From Pseudomonadota bacterium (GTDB lineage Bacteria; Pseudomonadota; Alphaproteobacteria; Rhodospirillales; Magnetospirillaceae), in the NCBI GenBank assembly GCA_021781575.1, contig JAJXWP010000029.1, positions 1 through 61,162 on the forward strand: a stretch of 61,162 nt of DNA, given 5' to 3'. Every line of letters begins with the position of its first letter. Position 1 is the stretch's first letter. The translations under genes were made by a program, and so were the position numbers. This document shows positions 1-7,159 of the stretch, piece by piece. Under the pieces are notes generated by a model. The model did not search any database. It worked only from the letters and a program-made list of their open reading frames with translations, and was not told the DNA's origin.

Positions 1-125
1 CCGCCGCTGGCATCGGCGCAGCTATCGCTGGCGCTCTGATATACCGATCCAAAGAGCCGGATGCGTGATCCGCACGTCCGGTTCTGTGAGAGGCGCGGGA
101 GAGCAATCTCCCGTGCCTACTCGAC
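1..125 (+). mobile_element. Group II intron, 3' end only (domains V and VI)
   Basis: This is the 3' end of a self-splicing group II intron. Domain V is visible at about 54-84: it opens GAGCCGGATGCG and closes CGTCCGGTTC, pairing as a hairpin. Domain VI follows: GGCGCGGGAGA (92-102) pairs with TCTCCCGTGCC (107-117) around a GCAA loop, and GAG (88-90) pairs with CTC (120-122). This leaves an unpaired A at 119 as the likely branch point. The end at 125 fits the usual final AY. Domain V is about 31 nt here, slightly shorter than the usual 34. The intron-encoded reverse transcriptase would lie upstream, outside the window. Sequence after 125 does not continue any recognised gene. Confidence 0.85.
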
Positions 126-171
126 TGAGCCGGGGGTGGAAAGGCCGCCCATTTCATTCCGGCGCACCCAC

Positions 172-219
172 CTAGTGCACCGACACAAACTGAAGATTCA
201 GTTTGTGTCGGTGCACTAG
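172..219. repeat. Perfect 23-bp inverted repeat with 2-nt spacer
   Basis: The left arm (172-194) begins CTAGTGCACCGACAC and the right arm (197-219) is its exact reverse complement, separated only by GA. All 23 pairs match. The outer ends are CTAG. No T-run follows on either strand, so it is not a classical terminator. It lies 46 bp after the group II intron end and about 225 bp before kup. Arms this long and perfect are unusual. It could be a cruciform, a protein-binding site, or a fold-back relic of a mobile element. Confidence 0.8.
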
Positions 220-230
220 CCTTGGTTTTC

Positions 231-360
231 GCCCCTCGCCGGGCGGGTGCATCCGCACCCTTGGCCGCCGCCTCAACGGCGGCTGGCTGGCGGTTTTCCT
301 TGTTCCAGCGCCCATTGCGGGCGCGGCCAAGGACGCGGACGCGCCCGCCCGGCGAGGGGC
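231..360. repeat. GC-rich palindromic element with 17-bp inverted ends
   Basis: The element is bounded by perfect 17-bp inverted repeats, GCCCCTCGCCGGGCGGG (231-247) and its complement (344-360). Inside are further hairpins, including GCCGCC/GGCGGC near 263-283 and CCAGCGCCCATTGCGGGCG (305-323). The same end sequence and the same internal segment recur in inverse orientation at 18772-18843. Shorter relatives are at 3573-3610 and 15015-15042. It carries no reading frame of note and is best described as a dispersed intergenic palindromic repeat. It ends about 85 bp before kup and is followed directly by the shared upstream block. Confidence 0.6.
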
Positions 361-361
361 T

Positions 362-445
362 TTGATAGGCCTGGTGCAGTGAACCTTTTGAATAGCTCAC
401 TGCCCTAGGTCACGAACAGGTGGACCATCCCTCAACGGCGGAGGC
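362..445 (+). promoter_or_regulatory. Upstream block of kup, homologous to the block before hsp20
   Basis: Bases 369-394 match 15053-15079 with two substitutions and one single-base indel; the common core is GTGAWCCTTTTGAATA. In both cases the core ends exactly 52 bases before the start codon, which points to a shared promoter or operator rather than chance. Around the core is a partial inverted repeat, GCAGTGA (376-382) and TCACTGC (396-402), which is weaker in the hsp20 copy. No clear housekeeping, sigma-32 or sigma-54 consensus can be assigned by eye. A ribosome binding site (GGAGG type) sits at 438-444. Confidence 0.5.
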
Positions 446-2317
446 GTGGTGGAAACGGAACGGCGGAGGCGCGGGCGCACGGCCAATCTGATGGTTGCGG
501 CCCTCGGCGTGGTATTCGGCGACATCGGCACCAGCCCGCTTTATGCCCTGCGCGAATGCTTTCTCGGCGGAATCCAGCCCAGCCCTGACCATGTGCTGGG
601 TGTGTTGTCGCTGTTGTTCTGGGCCATCGCCGTGGTGGTTTCGGTGAAATATGTAGCCATCGTGCTGCGCGCCGACAACCGCGGCGAGGGTGGCGTCATG
701 GCGCTGATGGCGCTGGCCCAGCGGCATCGTACGGATCGTCCTCGGTTGTCGCGTGCGGTCGCCGCCATCGGCTTGGCCGGCGCCGCCCTGTTCTTTGGCG
801 ACGCGCTGGTCACCCCGGCCATTTCCGTATTGAGCGCGGTAGAGGGGGTCCGGATCGCAGTGCCGCGTTTCGGCCACTGGGTGATCCCCATCGCCATCGT
901 CATCCTGATCGCCTTGTTCTCGGTTCAGCGGCGCGGTACGGCAAAGGTCGGCGCCTTGTTCGGCCCGGTGATGGTGGTTTGGTTCGCCAGCCTTGCCATC
1001 CTAGGCGGAACGCAGATCGCCGAGCGACCGCAGGTATTGGCGGCGATCAATCCGATCCATGCAGTGGCTCTGATCGTCGAGGAGCCGCTGCACGCCTTCC
1101 TGCTGCTGGGTGCGCTGGTGCTGGTATTGACCGGCGTCGAGGCCCTGTACGCCGATCTCGGGCATTTCAACAGGCGCTCGATCCGCAGCGCCTGGTTCGC
1201 CGTCGCCATGCCGGCCTTGTTGCTGAACTATTTCGGCCAGGGGGCGCTGCTGCTCGGTGATGCCCGGGCGCTGGACAATCCGTTCTACCGGCTGGCGCCG
1301 GCCTGGGCGCTGGTGCCCATGATCCTGTTGGCCTCGGCGGCGACCGTCATCGCCTCGCAGGCGGTGATTTCCGGAGCCTACTCCATTGTCCGCCAGGCCA
1401 TGCTGCTGCGCTACTGGCCGCGCATGGAGGTCTGCCACACCTCGTCGGAAGATGAAGGGCAGATTTATCTGCCGACGGTGAACTGGGAAATGCTGGGCGC
1501 GGTCCTGGTCCTGGTCCTGGGATTCCGCTCGTCGAGCAATCTGGCAGCCGCCTACGGCCTGGCGGTCACCGGCACCATGGTGGCGACGACACTGATGATT
1601 GTGGTGGTCGCCCGGCGCGTCTGGACGTGGCCGATGGCGCTTTGCTTGGTGGCGGGCGGGCCGCTGCTGATCATCGATACCGCCTTCCTGGCCTCCAACG
1701 CCCTGAAATTTCTGTCCGGCGGTTGGCTGCCGCTGGCGATCGCCGTGGTATTCCTGCTGGTCATGTCCACCTGGCGGCAAGGCAAGCGACTGGTGGCGCA
1801 ACGCCTTCGGCACGAGGTGATGGCGCTCGAGGATTTCGTCGCCGATCCCAGCCCGGTGGAACACCGCGCTTCGGGGACGGCCATCTTCCTGAACAGCATT
1901 CCCGAGATCGTTCCGCCGGCGCTGATGCACAACCTGGCGCATAACGGCGTTCTGCACCAGCGCAACATCATCGTCGGCGTGTCCAGCGAAATGGTTGCGC
2001 ATGTACGCCCCGAGCGGCGTTGCGCGGTCGAAGACCTCGGACATGGATTTTATCGGGTGAAGCTGCGGTTCGGCTTCATGGAGGTGCGCGACGTCCCGGT
2101 GGCGCTGGAGCGCTGTTGCCCGGCGCTGCTGGCCGCCGCACCGCGCATCTCGTATTTCATCGGCCGCGAGAACCTGCGGGCGACGCCGGCGCCCGGCATG
2201 GCGTTGTGGCGCGAGCGGCTGTTCCTGGCGCTCAGCCGGAATGCCGCGGACGCGACGAGCTTCTTCCGGCTGCCACCGGATCGGGTGGTCGAAATTGGCC
2301 TGCAGGTGGAATTGTAA
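446..2317 (+). CDS. kup: Potassium uptake protein, Kup family
   Basis: Low-affinity K+ uptake carrier of the inner membrane (KUP/HAK/KT family, K+/H+ symport). The 623 residues match the usual length of about 620-630. The family signature GDIGTSPLYA is at residues 25-34. About twelve hydrophobic segments follow up to about residue 455, then a soluble C-terminal domain. The start is GTG at 446, just after a GGCGGAGG ribosome binding site; the next codon is also GTG. The gene stands alone behind a palindromic repeat and the regulatory block shared with hsp20, suggesting control in common with the small heat-shock protein. A channel-like fragment follows in frame 15 bp downstream. Confidence 0.93.
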   Translation: MVETERRRRGRTANLMVAALGVVFGDIGTSPLYALRECFLGGIQPSPDHVLGVLSLLFWAIAVVVSVKYVAIVLRADNRGEGGVMALMALAQRHRTDRPRLSRAVAAIGLAGAALFFGDALVTPAISVLSAVEGVRIAVPRFGHWVIPIAIVILIALFSVQRRGTAKVGALFGPVMVVWFASLAILGGTQIAERPQVLAAINPIHAVALIVEEPLHAFLLLGALVLVLTGVEALYADLGHFNRRSIRSAWFAVAMPALLLNYFGQGALLLGDARALDNPFYRLAPAWALVPMILLASAATVIASQAVISGAYSIVRQAMLLRYWPRMEVCHTSSEDEGQIYLPTVNWEMLGAVLVLVLGFRSSSNLAAAYGLAVTGTMVATTLMIVVVARRVWTWPMALCLVAGGPLLIIDTAFLASNALKFLSGGWLPLAIAVVFLLVMSTWRQGKRLVAQRLRHEVMALEDFVADPSPVEHRASGTAIFLNSIPEIVPPALMHNLAHNGVLHQRNIIVGVSSEMVAHVRPERRCAVEDLGHGFYRVKLRFGFMEVRDVPVALERCCPALLAAAPRISYFIGRENLRATPAPGMALWRERLFLALSRNAADATSFFRLPPDRVVEIGLQVEL

Positions 2318-2569
2318 TCGACTGCTGTCGGGGTGCCTCCCGTCGCCGGCCCTGGTTCCGCCGAGGGTCGGTGGGCCGTTCAGCGGGAGTTCAACCGGCG
2401 CATGAAGCGACGGCTGCAGGACTTGGACATCGAGATCGCCAACCCGACCCATTCAGGGGAGTTGCGGCGCGAGCGCCCCGAACCGGGCAAACGCTGGGCG
2501 CAACGCATCTTCCGGGGAGAAGGTGTCATCATTGGTCTGTACGATAAAGATGTAATGAAAATGATGTAG
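2318..2569 (+). pseudogene. Remnant resembling the C-terminal tail of a MscS-type channel
   Basis: Directly after the kup stop codon and in the same frame is an 80-residue open stretch (GTG start possible at 2333). Its middle contains RWAVQREFNRRMKRRLQDL followed by DIEI. That pattern resembles the last segment of MscS-family mechanosensitive channels, where a basic helix is followed by GIEIPFP. The rest of a channel (membrane helices and beta domain) is absent, and the last 35 residues do not look like the family. It may be a decayed gene fragment or a small protein with a chance resemblance. The assignment is tentative. Confidence 0.3.
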
Positions 2570-2589
2570 CAGCAATGTAGGTAGAATGC

Positions 2590-2645
2590 ATCACGAAGCG
2601 TATAATTTACCTGTAAGCATATACGCCACTAAGCGTTAATATATG
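2590..2645 (+). promoter_or_regulatory. AT-rich promoter candidate for the receiver gene
   Basis: This stretch is strikingly AT-rich for the region and contains a perfect TATAAT at 2601-2606; a second AT-rich patch (TTAATATATG) lies near 2636-2645. A good -35 hexamer at 17 bp is not obvious. It lies 97 bp before the chosen start of the receiver gene, and no competing gene uses it. It is a candidate only. Confidence 0.35.
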
Positions 2646-2702
2646 ACAGGTTGTGTTGGCGTGTCGAGCTTTGGTGTTTTCGCTGCCGGCTGGGTAGAGG
2701 CT

Positions 2703-3080
2703 ATGTGTTCTGTGCTCGTAGTTGATGACGATGATGCGATCAGGAGTGCAATGGTCATGCTTCTCCGGATGTGGGGGCAGAACGCCGCGGGAGCGGCGAC
2801 GGTCGCCGAGGCGATCAGTGCCGCGGCGGCGCTGCCTCCCGACGTGCTTCTGGTCGACTATCGACTGCGCAACGACGAGACTGGAGTCATGGTGATCGAG
2901 GCGGTGCGCCGGAGGGCGGGTACCGCAGTGCCGGCCGTGGTGCTGACCGGCGATACCGCGCCGGAGCCCTTGAAGGACTTGGCCGAAAGGGGCATACCGG
3001 TTCTGCACAAACCGGTGATCCCGCAGCAGATCCGGTCGTTGGTCGCCACCCTGTGCCGCCGTCCAGCCTGCCACGCTTGA
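2703..3080 (+). CDS. Single-domain response regulator receiver
   Basis: A 125-residue stand-alone receiver (REC) domain. The acidic pocket VVDDDD is at residues 6-11, the phospho-acceptor Asp is D52 (LLVDYRL), the switch Thr is T82 (VLTGDT) and the conserved Lys is K103 (LHKPV). There is no output domain, so it should act by protein contact, like CheY or a phosphorelay intermediate. The D(Y)RL and PAVVLTGDT segments are closest to receivers at the end of hybrid histidine kinases, so it may derive from one. Start chosen: ATG at 2703 with AGAGG a few bases upstream; an earlier ATG at 2643 has no ribosome binding site. No kinase is adjacent. Confidence 0.8.
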   Translation: MCSVLVVDDDDAIRSAMVMLLRMWGQNAAGAATVAEAISAAAALPPDVLLVDYRLRNDETGVMVIEAVRRRAGTAVPAVVLTGDTAPEPLKDLAERGIPVLHKPVIPQQIRSLVATLCRRPACHA

Positions 3081-3140
3081 GCGGGGTCTCCCTGTCCGAG
3101 CCGCCGTCGGCCGGCAAGGCAACCCCGCGGACCTCGGGGC

Positions 3141-3449
3141 TCAGGTTGACAATTTCCGACCGAGCCTGCGTTCCACCGACTCGATCTTGGAGTCGAGACG
3201 CCCGCTTGCTCCGGCACGGTAGTCGATTTTGATGCTGGTGGAAATCCGCTCGCAATCCGTCCGCATCGCCTCGAAGCAGGCGGTGACGACAGCCATCACC
3301 TCGGACCACTCGCCTTCGATGATCGTACCCATGGCAGTCAGCCGATAGGGCAGGCCGCTCTTGTCGATAATGTCCAAAGACCGCGCGACATAGGGGCTGA
3401 GGCTCTCTCCTTGATTCATCGGCGACATGGCGAATTCGAGCAGGATCAT
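3141..3449 (-). CDS. Thiamine-binding family protein (MTH1187/YkoF-like, DUF77)
   Basis: A 102-residue protein matching the small ferredoxin-fold family formerly called UPF0045/DUF77. Diagnostic features are the opening MILLEFAMSP, the middle segment YRLTAMGTIIEGEWSEVMAV and a basic C-terminus with SVERRLGR. Members of this family bind thiamine or related pyrimidines, but their physiological role is poorly defined. The start at 3449 is preceded by GGAAGGA at good spacing; an upstream in-frame extension (to 3575) would add 42 residues unlike the family and is rejected. No thiamine riboswitch is visible upstream. It is convergent with the receiver gene, with about 60 bp between. Confidence 0.8.
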   Translation of the reverse strand: MILLEFAMSPMNQGESLSPYVARSLDIIDKSGLPYRLTAMGTIIEGEWSEVMAVVTACFEAMRTDCERISTSIKIDYRAGASGRLDSKIESVERRLGRKLST

Positions 3450-3572
3450 TCTTGTTCCTTCCATCAGGAGCGCGCGCTCTCCATCGTTGCGAGCGGCCGG
3501 TCGGCCGTACAGTAACAGATATTCCGGCCAGATCGACGAGGACGCCGGCGATTCAGGGCGCAGCATAACGCC

Positions 3573-3610
3573 CATCGCCGGGTGGGCACATCGGCGCCCG
3601 CCCGGCGATG
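3573..3610. repeat. GC-rich hairpin, member of the dispersed palindrome family
   Basis: CATCGCCGGGTGGGC (3573-3587) pairs with GCCCGCCCGGCGATG (3596-3610), with one G-T wobble and an 8-nt loop. The core CGCCGGGYGGG is the same as in the elements at 231-360 and 18772-18843. It sits 20 bases after the stop of the RTX-like gene and could help end that transcript, but there is no T-run on either strand. Confidence 0.55.
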
Positions 3611-3629
3611 CGTGCCGTCAGATGCCCTC

Positions 3630-4190
3630 TCAGATGAACCAGTGGGCATTCGGGCTTTCGGTGACGCCGAGCAGGGTGACGGTGCTGCCGTCGTTGAAGG
3701 ATATCGCCTCGGAAGGCATGGGCGCACCGCCCAGGCCGAGGGTGGCCGGTGTCGCCGTGGCGACGTGGGCGGCCGTATAGCTCAGCCCCTGAGCCAGAGC
3801 GATTCGTTCGCCGTCGGCCGGGTTGAAATTTGTAATGTAATCGGTGGCGCCGGCAGCGTGGCCGAAAACGTCGTTGGTTCCGGCGTTGCCGGTCATGATA
3901 TTGGTCCCCGGCCCACCGATGATCAGGTTCGGGCCGCTGCCGCCGATCAGGTGATCGACACCGGTATTGCCGACGATCACGACGGGCGAGGAACTGGCGT
4001 GGGCATCGACGGTAGCGTTGCCCGGTCCGGCCACATAGACGGTTTCAGCACCGGATGTAACTGCATTGTTCGACGACTGCAGAGAAAATGCCGTGTTGGC
4101 CGAGCTTGTACTGGGAGAAACAGCAGAAACTGTCGGAACATTGTGAGTCAGTCCGAATATGCTTCCGATTTGTTGGAAGATGCTTGCCAT
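3630..4190 (-). CDS. Small RTX-like repeat protein, probably secreted
   Basis: A 186-residue acidic, Gly/Asn/Thr-rich protein. Residues about 74-110 form a run of degenerate RTX nonapeptide repeats (GNTGVDHLIGGSGPN, then IGGPGTNIMTGNAGTND), the Ca2+-binding beta-roll motif. The N-terminus is a short amphipathic segment (MASIFQQIGSIFGL) followed by a Ser/Thr/Ala-rich stretch, with no classical signal peptide. RTX proteins commonly leave through type I secretion using a C-terminal signal, and the C-terminus here (residues 110-186) is typical in composition. No ABC/HlyD secretion genes are nearby. The start is set by a strong AAGGAGG site before ATG at 4190. The substrate or function is unknown. 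Confidence 0.6.
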   Translation of the reverse strand: MASIFQQIGSIFGLTHNVPTVSAVSPSTSSANTAFSLQSSNNAVTSGAETVYVAGPGNATVDAHASSSPVVIVGNTGVDHLIGGSGPNLIIGGPGTNIMTGNAGTNDVFGHAAGATDYITNFNPADGERIALAQGLSYTAAHVATATPATLGLGGAPMPSEAISFNDGSTVTLLGVTESPNAHWFI

Positions 4191-4503
4191 GGGGCCTCCT
4201 TGTGGTGGGAAACTGAGGGAGGCCACCCGCACCCTCCGTCAGATTCCCCCTGCCATGCAATGGGTTGATGGGCCGCCTGATCGAGGCGCTTGGAAACCAC
4301 GCGTCCGCGGCAGGCGGGTCACTGGGCTGGGCGATATCTTGTTCAACCCCGAAGGTAAGACGGGAGTTCCCGCGGCCATGGCCGTGGCGGACGGGGCGAA
4401 GCGAGGAAAGGGGTACGTCGGCGCGACCGTTGGGTCCGGTGGCTCAGGTCCGAACCGTAGACCGTTGCCTTCAAGCGTCCGTCAACGACGGCGGCTGTGG
4501 TGG
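4191..4503. other. Intergenic stretch with no recognised gene
   Basis: This 313-bp space lies between the RTX-like gene and the PRC-barrel gene. Frames open through it on the plus strand (for example 4265-4555), but the translation is rich in Arg, Gly and Pro, has no ribosome binding site and matches nothing recognised. It should contain the promoter of the RTX-like gene near 4200-4260. Confidence 0.4.
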
Positions 4504-4932
4504 TCATTTCTTCTGTTTGCCCGGCCGTTGCGGGTCCGACAGGATGGTCGCCTGACCGCTGTCCCGGTATTCGGGTGCCGACTTCAACTGGTCTTTCGTC
4601 AGCGAAATAACGACATGGTGATCGGTCGGATCGACCTTTATCTTGCTCCAGGGGACAGCCACCATGTGTCGGTTGATCGCCATCAGTCCGCCGACCCCGA
4701 CGATCGCCGCAAAGACGCGACCGTTGGTGCCGATCAGGAGGTCGTCGACGGTACCAAGGTCCCTGCCTTCGGCATCATAGGCTGGTTTGCCGATGATATC
4801 ACGGGCGCGCAGCGTATCGGTCAGGACGCCGTTCAACTCCGGCGTGCGGTCAGCCTGCCGGGCGCAGGGCGTGGCCGCCGGAAGGACGAGCAAGCCCGCC
4901 ATAGCCGCCATCGTCACGAAGTGATTCGGCAT
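4504..4932 (-). CDS. Exported PRC-barrel domain protein
   Basis: A 142-residue protein with an N-terminal signal sequence (hydrophobic stretch MAAMAGLLVLPAA, cleavage probably after about residue 24). A single PRC-barrel follows at about residues 42-112: ARDIIGKPAYDAEGRDLGTVDDLLIG, then the VPWSKIKVDP strand. PRC-barrels are small adaptor folds found in photosynthetic reaction centre H subunits and RimM; exported versions are frequent next to stress genes, but their ligands are mostly unknown. The C-terminus is Lys-rich. It lies between the RTX-like gene and DUF2795, upstream of the HtrA protease on the same strand order, consistent with an envelope-stress setting. Confidence 0.78.
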   Translation of the reverse strand: MPNHFVTMAAMAGLLVLPAATPCARQADRTPELNGVLTDTLRARDIIGKPAYDAEGRDLGTVDDLLIGTNGRVFAAIVGVGGLMAINRHMVAVPWSKIKVDPTDHHVVISLTKDQLKSAPEYRDSGQATILSDPQRPGKQKK

Positions 4933-5044
4933 GCTGCCTCACAGTGTTTCATCGACTGCAGGCCGCGCCATGGTGGTCACCCTCCCGGCGGGTAGTGCGG
5001 CATATCAGCATTGCCCATGCGACCCCTTCCAGGCCGGCCGGGCT

Positions 5045-5251
5045 TTACTGGTTTTCCTCTCCGACACCCTTGAATACATCCGCCATCGACGAATACTCGG
5101 CGCTTGGTAAGCGTTCGATGGCTTCCAACGCCTTTTGAGAGGCATTATTCCGGCGGGCGTATTCGACGATACTGTTCTTGTTGCATGGAAAATTGATACC
5201 CGCCAAAGCCTGGGCGATATCATGGGTGGCTGATTGCGGTGCTTGCGGCAT
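5045..5251 (-). CDS. DUF2795 family small protein
   Basis: A 68-residue protein with the DUF2795 pattern: an aliphatic helix (IAQALAGINFPCNKNSIVEYA), then ARRNNAS, and a closing LPSAEYSSMADVFKGVG. This family has the same layout (L.G..FP..K.eli.yAr.ngA..., ending LP...Y.s..DV). Its molecular function is unknown; members often occur with general-stress genes. ATG at 5251 is preceded by GAGGAG at about 9 nt; an in-frame ATG 30 bases further upstream lacks such a site. It lies downstream of degP on the same strand, 227 bp apart. Confidence 0.75.
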   Translation of the reverse strand: MPQAPQSATHDIAQALAGINFPCNKNSIVEYARRNNASQKALEAIERLPSAEYSSMADVFKGVGEENQ

Positions 5252-5336
5252 ATTTGCTCTCCTCATGCATTGGATCCCCAATGCAGGTCAAACACAGCCA
5301 ATCGGGTTGCTGTTCACCGAAATGGCCATCCGGCCG

Positions 5337-5362
5337 CCGACCACCCACCAATTCGTGGTCGG
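5337..5362. terminator. Hairpin between degP and DUF2795
   Basis: CCGACCAC (5337-5344) pairs exactly with GTGGTCGG (5355-5362) around a 10-nt loop. It lies downstream of the degP stop on the minus strand. There is no T-run, so factor-independent termination is doubtful. Confidence 0.25.
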
Positions 5363-5478
5363 GTCGTCCGAACCGTTGACTTTCCCGGGTCTGGGGAAAT
5401 CCGCCGCCACGCCCATGGTGGCCCTGCTCGTGAGGCATGACGGTCCCGGCAATGCCGGCATTGGGGCGAACGGCGCCG

Positions 5479-6957
5479 TTACGAGCGCCGACCGCGGGGC
5501 AGCACCATCGGCAGGAATTCCTCCTGGCCGCCGCGGTTGAGGTTGAGGGCGACGGACTGCTGGCCCTTATGCTCCGCGGCGTCGATCGCCTGTCTGGCTT
5601 GGCCCGGCGAATTGACCGGTACATGGCCGACCTGCTGAATGACATCGCCAGGGCGAACCCCCGACTGATCTGCCGGGCTGCCCGGGACAACATTGAGCAC
5701 GAAGGCGCCATGAATGTGCTGCGGGAGGTCGAAGCCTTGCTGCCGCGCCACGTCCAAGGTCTCGAGTTGCAGGCCGACACTCGCCGAGCTGTGCCCCGCC
5801 GCTGCCGCATGCTGCCCATTGTTGCCCTCGTTCAACTGCCCGACTGTCACCTTGAGACTCGTTTGTTTGCCGTTGCGCAGGAGGTCGACCGGCACAGTCT
5901 TGCCGGGAGGCGTGTTGGCGACGTCCCAGGTCAGATCCCGCACATGGCTGATCTCGTTTGCGCCGAATTTCAAGATCACGTCACCGGGCTTCATTCCTGA
6001 CTGGGCGGCCGGGCCGCCGGGGGTGATCGAGGCGACGACCGCGCCGTTGGTGTTGTGAACGCCGAGTGCATCCTCGGTCGCCGGGGTGATTCCCTCGACG
6101 GTTACGCCCAGCCAGCCGCGAACCACCTTGCCCGAACGTTTGAGGTCTTCGATCACCGGCTTGGCCAGGTCCGACGGAATGGCGAAGCCGATCCCGATGC
6201 TTCCTCCGCCGCCAGGCGATAGGATGGCTGTGTTGATGCCGATGACGTTGCCCTTTTCGTCGAAGGTCGGGCCGCCCGAATTGCCCTGGTTGATCGGCGC
6301 GTCGATCTGCAGGAATTGGTCGTAAGGTTGCTGCCGGATGTTCCGGCCGCGCGCTGACAGGATCCCGGCAGTGACCGTGCCGCCCAATCCAAAGGGATTG
6401 CCGACGCAGACCACCCAGTCGCCGACAGCGGCTTTGCCGCTGTCACCCCACTCGACGAACGGCAACGGATGGTTCGCATTGACCTTCAGCAACGCCAGGT
6501 CGGTCAATTTGTCGTGACCCACCACCTGGGCGTCCAGTGTGGTGCCGTCCTGGAGCGTCACGGCGATCTTTGTCCCGTTCCGGATGACGTGGTTATTGGT
6601 CACGATATAGCCGGCCGGATCGATGATGAAACCCGAGCCTAGGGCGGTCAGCGGCCCCGTCGATTGCGGTCCAGGCATGCCGAAGAATTGGAAGAAATTG
6701 CGGAATGGCGATCCCGGCGGGAACTGCGGGAATTGAGGCAGTTCCTGGCGATTGGCGGCAGTTTCGAGTTCAGTGGTGGCGATGTTCACCACAGCCGGTT
6801 TCACCCGTTCGATGAGGGGGGAAAAGCTTCCCGGCAGGGCCTGGGAGGGAGGGGGCGGCGGAGAGGCCGCCTGGGGCGCCGCGGCTTCCGCGCCGCCCGC
6901 GACCGCCAGGACGATGAGCGCCTTTGCCATGGACTTCAACACGGTTTCGTATGCCAT
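5479..6957 (-). CDS. degP: Periplasmic serine protease, DegP/HtrA family
   Basis: A 492-residue periplasmic protease/chaperone that degrades misfolded envelope proteins. Residues 1-27 form a signal peptide, followed by a Pro/Ser linker. The trypsin-like domain carries the full triad: H123 (TNNHVI), D153 (LTDLALL) and S228 (GNSGGP). The long Q-rich and Phe-rich loop (residues 71-94) resembles the LA loop of DegP proteins. Two PDZ domains follow at about 285-370 and 400-485, each with a GDVI motif (KPGDVI, RPGDVI). The start is supported by GGAGAGG before ATG at 6957. It is divergent from the MmgE/PrpD gene. The MucD or DegQ type cannot be excluded, but HtrA membership is secure. Confidence 0.93.
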   Translation of the reverse strand: MAYETVLKSMAKALIVLAVAGGAEAAAPQAASPPPPPSQALPGSFSPLIERVKPAVVNIATTELETAANRQELPQFPQFPPGSPFRNFFQFFGMPGPQSTGPLTALGSGFIIDPAGYIVTNNHVIRNGTKIAVTLQDGTTLDAQVVGHDKLTDLALLKVNANHPLPFVEWGDSGKAAVGDWVVCVGNPFGLGGTVTAGILSARGRNIRQQPYDQFLQIDAPINQGNSGGPTFDEKGNVIGINTAILSPGGGGSIGIGFAIPSDLAKPVIEDLKRSGKVVRGWLGVTVEGITPATEDALGVHNTNGAVVASITPGGPAAQSGMKPGDVILKFGANEISHVRDLTWDVANTPPGKTVPVDLLRNGKQTSLKVTVGQLNEGNNGQHAAAAGHSSASVGLQLETLDVARQQGFDLPQHIHGAFVLNVVPGSPADQSGVRPGDVIQQVGHVPVNSPGQARQAIDAAEHKGQQSVALNLNRGGQEEFLPMVLPRGRRS

Positions 6958-7159
6958 TTTGCCTCTCCCCGTTGCGCGCTCGGCCGGGCTGGGAAAAAAG
7001 CCCGCATGTTATTCAACGATTGGCCCGGAGTTTGGTGCGGCGACTGCCGAATTTTCGCCGGGGGTGGCGGAGAACGGCGTCAGGCGTCGGCTTGTTATCG
7101 AATTCAAGCAGTTGGTGGCCCGATCTGAAGGCGGCTGCCCGTGACGACCCGGAGGAACG

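Noticed and set aside
1-125. The two intron ends as halves of one insertion in a circular molecule
   Set aside because: After the 3' end the next codon in the ALDH frame is TGA and no dehydrogenase sequence follows, so they are better seen as separate copies.
1001-2452. 483-codon open frame opposite kup
   Set aside because: It is rich in His/Arg/Gln, has no ribosome binding site and overlaps an intact transporter gene.
3450-3572. TPP riboswitch before the thiamine-binding-family gene
   Set aside because: No thi-box CTGAGA element or matching helices could be found on the minus strand.
4265-4555. Plus-strand open frame of 96 codons in the 4191-4503 gap
   Set aside because: No ribosome binding site, no recognisable family, and it runs into the PRC-barrel gene on the other strand.
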